Source: Amycolatopsis japonica (lineage in GTDB: Bacteria > Actinomycetota > Actinomycetes > Mycobacteriales > Pseudonocardiaceae). From it: 64,000 nucleotides of DNA. The notes beneath the pieces were generated by a model. The model saw only the letters and a program-made list of their open reading frames with translations. It had not been told where the DNA came from and ran no database searches. A program made the translations under genes and the position numbers. The stretch covers positions 5,952,001 through 6,016,000 of the forward strand of contig NZ_CP008953.1 of NCBI RefSeq assembly GCF_000732925.1. The letters run 5' to 3'. Positions 28,870-35,950 of the stretch are shown in pieces; the first letter of the stretch is position 1, and every line of letters begins with the position of its first letter.

Positions 28870-30293
28870 TGGCCAGCGACAACATCGCCCTCCTGACGAA
28901 GCTCGTGCACGACTTCGACGGGCGACAGGATGGCCTCGAAAGCAACCTGTCCTACTACGACGGTTCCGCCCAGCCTACCCAGATCGGACTCGCGACCCCG
29001 CCGAACATGCGGAGCCTGCTCGTGTCCATCGGGCTATCCCGGACCTACCTCAACGCGATTGAGGAAAGGTTGGATGTCGAGGGCTTCCGCATCTCGGGCA
29101 AGGCTCGCGCGGACAAGCGGCTGTGGGAGTGGTGGCAGGCCAACAACCTCGACGAGCAGTCGAGCTTCGGTCACACCGAATCCCTCATGCACGGGCGGGC
29201 CTACATCCTCGGTTCCGCACCGGACCCGGAAGACCCACTCGATGACCCCGAGGTCCCGAAGCTGACGGTCGAGGGGCCCCAGCGCGTGTGGGCAGACATC
29301 AACCGCCGGAACGGCCGCGTGAAGAACGCGGTCCGCGTCCTGCGGGACGACGTCACGTACGCGGCGGATAACCCGGACCCGGACTACGTCACGCTGTACA
29401 CGCCGACCACCACCACGGGCTACATCAAATCCGGCCGGCTGGGCTGGACGATCGATTTCCACGTCGAGCACAACCTGGGCGTCGTTCCGGTCGTGCCCCT
29501 GCTCAACCGGTCTCTCCTGTCCGACCTCCACGGGGCTTCCCAGATCACCAAGGACATCCGGTCGACCACCGATGCCATGGCGCGGACGCTGATGAACCTT
29601 CAGACGACCGCCGAACTGATGGCGGTCCCCCAGAGGCTGCTCTTCGGCGTCAAACCCGAAGATCTGACCGACGACCCAACGAACTCGTACAAGGTCTTCC
29701 AGGCGTACATCGCCCGGATTCTTGCGTTCGAGGATTCGGACGGGAAGGCGCAGCAGTTCTCCGCCGCCGAGCTGCGGAACTTCACGGAGACGCTGGACCA
29801 GCTCACCAAGAAGGCCGCATCCGAGACGGGTCTCCCCCCTCAGTACTTGTCGTTCACGTCGGACAACCCGGCCTCCGCCGACGCTATCCGCGCGAGTGAG
29901 ACGCGGCTCGTCAAGCTCGCCGAGCGCAAACAGCGCATCTTCGGCTCCGCGTGGGAACAGGCGATGCGGATCGCCTTGCTGCTCATGGACGGGAAGCTCG
30001 ATCGCGAGGCACACCGCATGGAAACCCTCTGGCGGGACCCGGCAACGCCGACGTTCGCAGCGAAGGCCGACGCGGTCGTGAAGCTGGCCACCGCATCCAC
30101 TCCTGACGGCCGCCCGGTGATCCCGGTCGAGCGCGCACGAATCGATCTGAACTACACGGTCGAGGAGCGTGAGGAGATGGAGAAGTGGGACAAGCAGAGC
30201 GCCACAAGCCAGCTCGCCGAACTGGTGCGCCCGAAGTTCCAGGAGCCGGGGCAGCCCGACCCGAACCAGAAGCCGGAGGCTGACGCCGCATGA
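28869..30293 (+). CDS. Portal protein, SPP1 gp6-like
   Basis: The 474-aa protein is coupled to the terminase stop (TGATG). Characteristic regions include SYYDGSAQPTQIGLATPPNM near the start, VPVVPLLNRS in the middle and SETGLPPQYLSFTSDNPASA followed by RASETRLVKLAERKQ. These match the phage portal family that forms the dodecameric DNA entry ring. It overlaps the following MuF-like gene by 4 bases. Confidence 0.9.
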   Translation: MASDNIALLTKLVHDFDGRQDGLESNLSYYDGSAQPTQIGLATPPNMRSLLVSIGLSRTYLNAIEERLDVEGFRISGKARADKRLWEWWQANNLDEQSSFGHTESLMHGRAYILGSAPDPEDPLDDPEVPKLTVEGPQRVWADINRRNGRVKNAVRVLRDDVTYAADNPDPDYVTLYTPTTTTGYIKSGRLGWTIDFHVEHNLGVVPVVPLLNRSLLSDLHGASQITKDIRSTTDAMARTLMNLQTTAELMAVPQRLLFGVKPEDLTDDPTNSYKVFQAYIARILAFEDSDGKAQQFSAAELRNFTETLDQLTKKAASETGLPPQYLSFTSDNPASADAIRASETRLVKLAERKQRIFGSAWEQAMRIALLLMDGKLDREAHRMETLWRDPATPTFAAKADAVVKLATASTPDGRPVIPVERARIDLNYTVEEREEMEKWDKQSATSQLAELVRPKFQEPGQPDPNQKPEADAA

Positions 30294-31102
30294 ACGCCCA
30301 GGAGTACGCCGACCGGCAGGCCGGGATCACCCGCGCCCTGATCGCGCTCGTACTCCAGCTCGTCGGCATATTCCGCGCCCCCAAGCTCTCCCGACGGGAC
30401 TGGGGGAACCTGCTCGCCGCGCTGTACCCGCACGTCGATGACGCGCGGAGACAGGCGGCCGAGCTGGGCCGGGAGTTCTTCGACTCCCAGCGGGAGCAGC
30501 ACCTCCCGGACCTTCCCCGCCACAACACGCTCCTCCCCGCGTACCACCCGGAGTGGTTCGCAGAGGCGATGGAGCCCGCGCGGTTGGCACTCAGCAGGCC
30601 AGGAGCCCCCGAGGAAGCCGCCGCGCAGGTAGCGCTACGCGCTGCTAAGGAGGTCGAGAACGGCGGCCGGCGGGCAATCCTCCGCGCGGTCGACGCCGAC
30701 CCCGTGGTGCGGGGCTGGGCTCGTGTGGCCACCGGCCGTGAGACCTGCGGCTGGTGCATGATGCTCGTCTCCCGGGGCCCGGTCTACACCTCCGCCGACG
30801 CGGCGGGCCTGGACCTGAACGACACGTCTGCCGCCGAGCTGTGGCAGAAGGCGGAGTCCGGCGACCTCGAATCCCGCGATGTAATCGACGAGCTGATGAC
30901 CCGCTGGCATCCGGGCTGCGACTGCAAGGTGGTTCCGGTTTTCAAGATCAGCGACTGGCCGGGCCGAGACGCGTGGAAGCGCGCTGAAGACGCCTGGAAG
31001 AAGTACACGAAGGGCTACGGCGGGCTAGACGCGCTGAACGCCTTCCGCCGCGCGGTGGAGAGCGGCGAGCTAGACGTCCGCGACTTCTCGATCGCGGCCT
31101 GA
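30290..31102 (+). CDS. MuF-like minor head protein
   Basis: The 270-aa protein begins with a helical half. The C-terminal half has the MuF/VG15-type core: RETCGWCMMLVSRGPVYTSA, DELMTRWHPGCDCKVVPVFK with paired Cys and His. Such proteins sit with the portal and may act in capsid maturation or DNA ejection. It follows the portal gene by overlap and precedes a terminator. Confidence 0.8.
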   Translation: MNAQEYADRQAGITRALIALVLQLVGIFRAPKLSRRDWGNLLAALYPHVDDARRQAAELGREFFDSQREQHLPDLPRHNTLLPAYHPEWFAEAMEPARLALSRPGAPEEAAAQVALRAAKEVENGGRRAILRAVDADPVVRGWARVATGRETCGWCMMLVSRGPVYTSADAAGLDLNDTSAAELWQKAESGDLESRDVIDELMTRWHPGCDCKVVPVFKISDWPGRDAWKRAEDAWKKYTKGYGGLDALNAFRRAVESGELDVRDFSIAA

Positions 31103-31118
31103 CACAAGCAACTCCCCA

Positions 31119-31142
31119 AGCGCCCCTGGTGGGCGCTTTTTT
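31119..31142 (+). terminator. Intrinsic terminator after minor head gene
   Basis: AGCGCCC/GGGCGCT stem with a 5-base loop followed by TTTTTT. It separates packaging genes from the scaffold/capsid genes. Confidence 0.88.
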
Positions 31143-31162
31143 CATGCCCAGGAGGCAAAACC

Positions 31163-31693
31163 ATGACCGAACAGGCCACCACCGACACCACCGAGGGCAC
31201 GACCGAAGGGACCCAGGAGGTCCACGACGTCAACACGCTCCCGGAGTGGGCCCGCGACAAGCTGACCAAGGCGAACACCGAGGCAGCCAAGTACCGCACC
31301 AGGGCCAAGGAAGCGGCCAGCTCGGTACGCGCAGAGGTAGAAGCCGAGTTCGCCGACAAGCTCGCCGAGGCCACCAAGGCACAGGACGCCCTCGTGTCCG
31401 AGCGGGAAGCGGCGAAGCTCGAAGGCGTCAAGCTGCGCGCCGCGTTCGGCGCCCTCATCGGCGACCCCGACAAGGCCAAGGAAACCCTGAGCCGAGCGGA
31501 GGAATTCGCCGGGCTGATCCAGGGGTCCACTGTGGACGAGATCGGCGAGCACGCTGCGAAACTGGCCGGTCTCTTCGGCACCAGCACCACCCGCGCGCCT
31601 GCGGTCGACCGCTCACCGGAAGGCGGCGACACCGCGCTGGCGCTCAACGGTGACCCGCTGCTCCAGAGCCTGAAGTCCGCTCTCGGCATCTGA
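31163..31693 (+). CDS. Capsid scaffolding protein
   Basis: The 176-aa protein is acidic and Thr/Glu-rich at the N-terminus. It has a long coiled coil (KANTEAAKYRTRAKEAASSV, AEVEAEFADKLAEATKAQDA) and a C-terminal segment ending LLQSLKSALGI. This is the usual layout of phage scaffold proteins placed directly before the major capsid gene. The ATG follows CCAGGAGGCAAAACC. Confidence 0.88.
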   Translation: MTEQATTDTTEGTTEGTQEVHDVNTLPEWARDKLTKANTEAAKYRTRAKEAASSVRAEVEAEFADKLAEATKAQDALVSEREAAKLEGVKLRAAFGALIGDPDKAKETLSRAEEFAGLIQGSTVDEIGEHAAKLAGLFGTSTTRAPAVDRSPEGGDTALALNGDPLLQSLKSALGI

Positions 31694-31715
31694 CGCCGCT
31701 CTTTCGACGACCCAA

Positions 31716-31744
31716 TTTGTACGACGGACAGTGTCCGTTGTTAA
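31716..31744. promoter_or_regulatory. Head-to-head operator pair before capsid gene, copy 9
   Basis: TTTGTACGACGGACA in transcription direction is followed after one G by the reverse copy TGTCCGTTGTTAA, which is imperfect. Same architecture as at 24759. Confidence 0.78.
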
Positions 31745-31760
31745 GCAAGGAGCATCCTCC

Positions 31761-32711
31761 ATGGCGATTACCGCCCCCACCAAGACCAGCGACTCCCAGT
31801 TTTCCGGCTTCCTGAGCCCGGAGAAGGCCGCGCCGTACTTCGACGAAGCCGCGAAGTCCTCGGTCGTTCAGCGGCTGACCCGCAAGGTCCCGCTGGGCAT
31901 CAACGGCCAGAACATCCCCGTCGTCACCGGCAAGATGAGCGCGGGTTGGGTCTCGGAAGGCGGCCAGAAGCCCTCCAGCAACGCGTCCGTCGGCCTGAAG
32001 ACCATCAAGCCGGAGAAGATCGCGGCCATCGCCGTCGTCTCCGCTGAGGTCGTGCGTGCGAACCCGGCCAACTACATGGGCCTGCTGCGCCCGCAGATCG
32101 CGGAGGCGTTCGCCCTCGCGTTCGATGCCGCTGCCCTGTACGACAAGGGCCCGGACGGCGCCGCAGGCGGCGGCCCCTTCGACACCTTCATCAACCAGAC
32201 CACGAAGCAGATCGAGCTGGGCACCGCGACCCAGGCGAACGGCGGCATCCACGCCGACATCGTGGCCGGCCTGAAGGCCCTCGTGGACGACGGCAAGAAA
32301 TTGCGCGGTTTCGCCCTCGACGACCGGGTGGAGCCGACGCTCCTGTCCGCCGTGGACTCGACCGGCCGCCCGATCTACGTCGACACCCCGCTGGACGAAA
32401 CGGCCGCCGCCGTGCGGCCGGGTCGCCTGATCGGCCGTCCGAGCTTCATGTCCGAGGGCGTGGGCGAGGACACCCCGGCGGGCGCGGGCACCAAGTACGT
32501 CCTCGGCTTCGGCGGTGACTGGTCCCAGGCCGTCTGGGGCGCCGTCGGTGGCATCAGCTACGACGTCTCGACCCAGGCCACCGTGACCATCAACGGCACG
32601 CTCGTGTCGCTCTGGGAGCACAACCTCGTCGCCATCCGTGCGGAGGCCGAGTACGGCTTCCTGGTCAACGACCCGGAAGCGTTCGTCCGGTACACCGAGA
32701 CGACTGCCTGA
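31761..32711 (+). CDS. Major capsid protein, HK97 fold
   Basis: I use ATG 31761 with AAGGAG upstream; the frame is open to 31731 across the operator. The 316-aa product has FSGFLSPEKAAPYFDEAAKS, SVVQRLTRKVPLGINGQNIP, then PEKIAAIAVVSAEVVRANPA, typical of actinophage HK97-fold capsids with an N-arm and an E-loop rich in charged residues. It is the most highly expressed gene expected of the late arm. Confidence 0.92.
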   Translation: MAITAPTKTSDSQFSGFLSPEKAAPYFDEAAKSSVVQRLTRKVPLGINGQNIPVVTGKMSAGWVSEGGQKPSSNASVGLKTIKPEKIAAIAVVSAEVVRANPANYMGLLRPQIAEAFALAFDAAALYDKGPDGAAGGGPFDTFINQTTKQIELGTATQANGGIHADIVAGLKALVDDGKKLRGFALDDRVEPTLLSAVDSTGRPIYVDTPLDETAAAVRPGRLIGRPSFMSEGVGEDTPAGAGTKYVLGFGGDWSQAVWGAVGGISYDVSTQATVTINGTLVSLWEHNLVAIRAEAEYGFLVNDPEAFVRYTETTA

Positions 32712-32714
32712 TAG

Positions 32715-32945
32715 GTGACTGCCCGCAAGGGCGAGGCCCGGGAGATCCAGCGGGTGATCTTCCCGGGCGGGACGGTCGGGACCGTATCGGTGGCGCAAGC
32801 CCTCCGGTGCGGCTACCGGCCCCTCCCTGAGCCCATCACCGAACCCGCCACCCCGTCCCCCGCAGAGCCCACCGATACGGCCGCTGAGAAGCCGCCAGCG
32901 CGGCGAAGCCGGGGCCGACGGACCCAGACACCCAAGACCGCCTAG
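32715..32945 (+). CDS. Small basic/proline-rich head protein, 76 aa
   Basis: GTG 32715 starts three bases after the capsid stop. The N-terminal half (EIQRVIFPGGTVGTVSVAQA) could fold, and the rest is Pro/Ala-rich with a basic end (ARRSRGRRTQTPKTA). Probably a head decoration or connector-associated protein; not proved. Confidence 0.68.
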   Translation: MTARKGEAREIQRVIFPGGTVGTVSVAQALRCGYRPLPEPITEPATPSPAEPTDTAAEKPPARRSRGRRTQTPKTA

Positions 32946-32953
32946 GAGGCGCC

Positions 32954-33361
32954 ATGGCGTACGCCACGACGAAAGACGTGAGCGACCGGTTCATCCGCCC
33001 CCTCGACACCGACGAACAGCGCGTCGTAGCCACCCGGCTCGACGACGCCGAGCGGATGCTCCGCCGTCGCGTTCCCGATCTTGATGACCAGATCGTCGCT
33101 GGCACCATCGACCAGGACGACGTCGTGATGATCGAGGCCGACATGGTCCTCCGGCTCATTCGCAACCCCGACGGCTACAAGTCCGAGACCGAGGGGGACT
33201 ACTCGTACACGATCTCCGCTGAAGTGGCCTCCGGCCGGCTGGAGGTCCTGCGCGACGAGTGGGCCCTCCTCGGCGTCCGGTCCAGCACCTACGTCATCGC
33301 ACCGGAGTTTGACCTTCCCTGGAAGTCGCGCCCGCTCAACTGGTGGGAGCTGAACCTGTGA
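32954..33361 (+). CDS. Head-tail adaptor, Gp19/Gp15/Gp42-like
   Basis: The 135-aa protein matches the pattern of the actinophage head-tail connector family: TTKDVSDRFIRPLDTDEQR, RLDDAERMLRRRVPDLDDQI, VLRLIRNPDGYKSETEGDYS. It is expected to sit under the portal ring. The ATG follows CCTAGGAGGCGCC, and its stop overlaps the next start (GTGA). Confidence 0.86.
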   Translation: MAYATTKDVSDRFIRPLDTDEQRVVATRLDDAERMLRRRVPDLDDQIVAGTIDQDDVVMIEADMVLRLIRNPDGYKSETEGDYSYTISAEVASGRLEVLRDEWALLGVRSSTYVIAPEFDLPWKSRPLNWWELNL

Positions 33362-33714
33362 GCCTCCTCGACCGCACGAACGAGACCGTCAGCATCTACC
33401 CCGAGGAGCACTACACCGACTCCGACGGGAACCTGATGACCCGGCCGTCGAAGACCGGCATCGTCCAAGACGTCCGGATCTTCCCCGCCGCGCAGTCCGG
33501 CACCAGCTCCCGCAGGTCCGAGCAGGACAACGAGGGCTTCGAGTCCGAAGAGGTCTACAAGCTCCGGCTCCCCCGCTCGTGGACTGGCGGGGATCTCGGG
33601 CTCCAGTCGTACGTGTACTGGGACGGCTCCTACTGGGCCGTCATCGGCTACCCGATCCGGCACAGATTCAGCCGGCGCACCCGCCACCAGCTCTACACCA
33701 TCCGGCGGTCCTGA
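33358..33714 (+). CDS. Head-tail stopper
   Basis: From GTG 33358 (GTGA overlap) the 118-aa product (RTNETVSIYPEEHYTDSDGN, VQDVRIFPAAQSG, GLQSYVYWDGSYWAVIGYPI) is beta-rich like stopper proteins that close the portal channel. Assignment rests on order and fold pattern. TGATG couples it to the next gene. Confidence 0.72.
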   Translation: MSLLDRTNETVSIYPEEHYTDSDGNLMTRPSKTGIVQDVRIFPAAQSGTSSRRSEQDNEGFESEEVYKLRLPRSWTGGDLGLQSYVYWDGSYWAVIGYPIRHRFSRRTRHQLYTIRRS

Positions 33715-34022
33715 TGGCCTACGTCTACTCGGACAGGACCGTCAACCGGATCGTGTCCCGCCTGGAGGGTGTCCGCGCGGCAGTCGCCGACGCGGCACTG
33801 GAGATCGCGGCCGACGCAGAAGCACGACTCGCCGGGCACCGCGAAACCGGACGCGCCCGCATCGAGGTCGAGCAGGGCCGCGTCGACTCTTACGTCTACC
33901 TCGTGGACGAGGCCGCGCTGTCCATCGAGTTCGGCCACTGGGTGGAAGGGGCGTACAAGCCCAACGTGCCCACGTATGTCGAGGGCCTGTACATCATCTC
34001 CGGCGCGGCCGGGCTGATCTAA
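33714..34022 (+). CDS. HK97 gp10-like / DUF5403 tail-completion protein
   Basis: The 102-aa protein has VNRIVSRLEGVRAAVADAAL, AEARLAGHRETGRARIEVEQ, then ALSIEFGHWVEGAYKPNVPT. The FGHW/GAY motif is common in the gp10/DUF5403 family found between stopper and tail terminator in actinophages. It should help join head and tail. Confidence 0.8.
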   Translation: MAYVYSDRTVNRIVSRLEGVRAAVADAALEIAADAEARLAGHRETGRARIEVEQGRVDSYVYLVDEAALSIEFGHWVEGAYKPNVPTYVEGLYIISGAAGLI

Positions 34023-34035
34023 GGAGCTGAACCCG

Positions 34036-34440
34036 TTGGCACGCACAATGCCCCGGGTCCAGGAAGTCCTCTTTCCCGTACTGCGCCCCAAGTTCCCGGG
34101 AGTCACTTTCGTGTCCTGGGAGCCGAACGTCACCCGGCGCCAGTACCCGATGGTCAAAGTTCGTCGCCTCGGCGGGATCTCCGTTGATCCACGGCGTCTC
34201 GACAAGCCGACTATCGAACTGACCTGCTACACGAGGGAAGGTCTCGTCGAGACCGAGGACCTGTACCTGGACGTCCGAGAAGCGATCTTGGACATGGTGG
34301 AGAGCCAGACGGTGACAGAGGCCGGCTACCTCCACTCATATTTCGAAACGATGGGGCCCATCCAGCTCGATTCCGAATTCGACGACACGTGGCGAATTCA
34401 GGGACTGATTCAGCTCGGTGTCCGGCCCCCGCAAACCTAG
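34036..34440 (+). CDS. Tail terminator protein
   Basis: The TTG at 34036 follows AAGGAGCTGAACCCG. The 134-aa product (VQEVLFPVLRPKFPGVTFVS, RRLDKPTIELTCYTREGLVE, LYLDVREAILDM) has the alpha/beta layout of phage tail terminators and precedes the tail tube gene, as in most siphoviruses. Confidence 0.78.
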   Translation: MARTMPRVQEVLFPVLRPKFPGVTFVSWEPNVTRRQYPMVKVRRLGGISVDPRRLDKPTIELTCYTREGLVETEDLYLDVREAILDMVESQTVTEAGYLHSYFETMGPIQLDSEFDDTWRIQGLIQLGVRPPQT

Positions 34441-34452
34441 GAGTAGGGCCAC

Positions 34453-35037
34453 ATGGCACTGAACAACGAAGCGGTTCTTACCGCGTCGAAGGGGTACATC
34501 CTCACGGGCGCCGTTAACGCCACCGAGCCGACCCCGGCTCAGATCAAGGCGTTCTCGGAGACCACGCCCCCGTCCGGACTTACGCTGCTCGGCCACACGA
34601 GCCGCGAGGACCTTCCGGAATTCGGCTTCGACGGTGGCGACACGGAGACCCGGGGTACCTGGCAGAACGAGGCCCTGAAAGAGGTTGTCACCGATCCGGC
34701 CGTCGAGTACGTGACCTTCAACCTCCTCCAGTTCGATGAGGAGGGCCTGTCGCTGTACTACAGCCGGGCAAACACCGATACGGGGAACGGCGTCTACCGG
34801 GCCAGCCCGAACACGAAGCCGAACGAGCGCTCCCTCTTGATCGTCGTCGTGGACGGCGGACACAAGGTGGGCTTCTTCGCCCCGAAGGTCAGCATTCGGC
34901 GTGAGGATGCGATCTCGCTGGAAGTCGACAACTTCGGCGCGCTTCCGCTGCGAGCGACCATCCTGTCGCCCGGCGCTGGTGCGGAGCCGTTCGCGTGGAT
35001 CGACGAAGACGTGATCAACCCCGCTGTAACCCCCTGA
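34453..35037 (+). CDS. Major tail tube protein
   Basis: The 194-aa protein has repeated beta pattern (AVLTASKGYILTGAVNATEP, FGFDGGDTETRGTWQNEALK, VEYVTFNLLQFDEEGLSLYY, HKVGFFAPKVSIRREDAISL) of the tail tube fold. Position between terminator and chaperone genes supports this. The ATG follows CTAGGAGTAGGGCCAC. Confidence 0.88.
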   Translation: MALNNEAVLTASKGYILTGAVNATEPTPAQIKAFSETTPPSGLTLLGHTSREDLPEFGFDGGDTETRGTWQNEALKEVVTDPAVEYVTFNLLQFDEEGLSLYYSRANTDTGNGVYRASPNTKPNERSLLIVVVDGGHKVGFFAPKVSIRREDAISLEVDNFGALPLRATILSPGAGAEPFAWIDEDVINPAVTP

Positions 35038-35042
35038 TCCAT

Positions 35043-35057
35043 TTTGTACACCGGACA
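35043..35057 (+). promoter_or_regulatory. Gene-junction operator motif, copy 10
   Basis: TTTGTACACCGGACA on +, five bases after the tail tube stop. It has the same orientation to transcription as the leftward copies. Confidence 0.78.
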
Positions 35058-35074
35058 CATTCCGGAGTTCAAGC

Positions 35075-35109
35075 GGGGGCCCGGACTCTTGGCGGACCGC
35101 CGGGCCCCC
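35075..35109 (+). terminator. GC hairpin after tail tube gene
   Basis: GGGGGCCCGG pairs with CCGGGCCCCC; the tail is only C/T-rich (GTCCTCTCTC). Probably attenuates read-through so that the tail tube is made in excess. Confidence 0.65.
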
Positions 35110-35156
35110 GTCCTCTCTCGACCTGTCCGCCGCCGTTCTAAGAAAGGTTCGCCGCC

Positions 35157-35528
35157 ATGACCAACACGTACTCCCTCGACAGCCTGAAGGCTGACCTGGA
35201 TAAGGAATTCGCCCCGCTGAAGCTGGAGGTCGCCGGTGAGGAGCTGGTCCTCCGCAACCTGATGCGCGTCGGCGAGAAGGACAGGGAGGCCGTCCTCGGC
35301 GCGCTGAAAGCGGTCGAAGCGCTGAACATCGACGAGGAGAACACGAGTCCCGAGGACATTTCGGTTCTGGCTCGGCACATCGAGACGATTCTGGTGATCG
35401 TGACCGCCAACGGAAAGGGCCAGAAGCTGGCTGACGCCGTGAACGGCGATGTCGCCCTGTCCATGCGGATCGTCGAGCTTTGGGTGGAGGCGACCCAGCC
35501 GGGGGAAGCGGAGAACTCGCCCGCCTGA
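35157..35528 (+). CDS. Tail assembly chaperone, short form (gpG-like)
   Basis: The 123-aa protein (LDSLKADLDKEFAPLKLEVA, VLRNLMRVGEKDREAVLGAL) is typical of the first tail chaperone gene. The ATG follows AGAAAGG. It ends shortly after the slippery sequence at 35502-35508, where a fraction of ribosomes should shift to the -1 frame and make the long form. Confidence 0.88.
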   Translation: MTNTYSLDSLKADLDKEFAPLKLEVAGEELVLRNLMRVGEKDREAVLGALKAVEALNIDEENTSPEDISVLARHIETILVIVTANGKGQKLADAVNGDVALSMRIVELWVEATQPGEAENSPA

Positions 35529-35950
35529 TCGACAGGTACGGCGAGTACATCCTCGCAGATTTCCAGCAGTACTACCGAATCGACCTCGCGGACGTGCTGA
35601 GGCCCGGCAGTGGCTTGTCCGCCCGCCGGGCTCTCGCCCTCCTCCGCCAGCTACCGATCGAGTCGGCAACCGTCGCCCAGCTTCGCGGCGGCCCCGAGTT
35701 CCGGGGCTGGGGCATCACGCAATACCTGTTGGCGGACCTCGTAGACGCAGTGCAGTTCAACACGCACGCATTCATCTCGGCCAACTCGAAGAAGAAGCCG
35801 AAGCCACCGCAGCCGTTCGACCGGCCGGAGTCGCGCGCCAAGCGCAAGCGGGGCAGCAACTCGTTCGCAGCTATGGCCATGCGGCGGATTTCCGCTGTGG
35901 CGAAACGGAAGAAGGGTGTAGACCACGATGGCGAAGGGCCCGGGGACTAA
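35157..35950 (+). CDS. Tail assembly chaperone, -1 frameshift product (gpGT-like)
   Basis: The second frame (open from about 35480) encodes GELARLIDRYGEYILADFQQ, YYRIDLADVLRPGSGLSARR and a basic tail. It has no good start of its own and lies in the -1 frame relative to gpG. Fusion through GGGGGAA gives a protein of about 264 residues that binds the tape measure protein in tail assembly. It overlaps the tape measure start. Confidence 0.85.
35502..35508 (+). other. Slippery heptamer for -1 frameshift
   Basis: GGGGGAA is read as (CC)G GGG GAA in the first frame. It is 17 bases before the short-form stop, and the second frame becomes protein-like exactly from this point. Confidence 0.8.
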
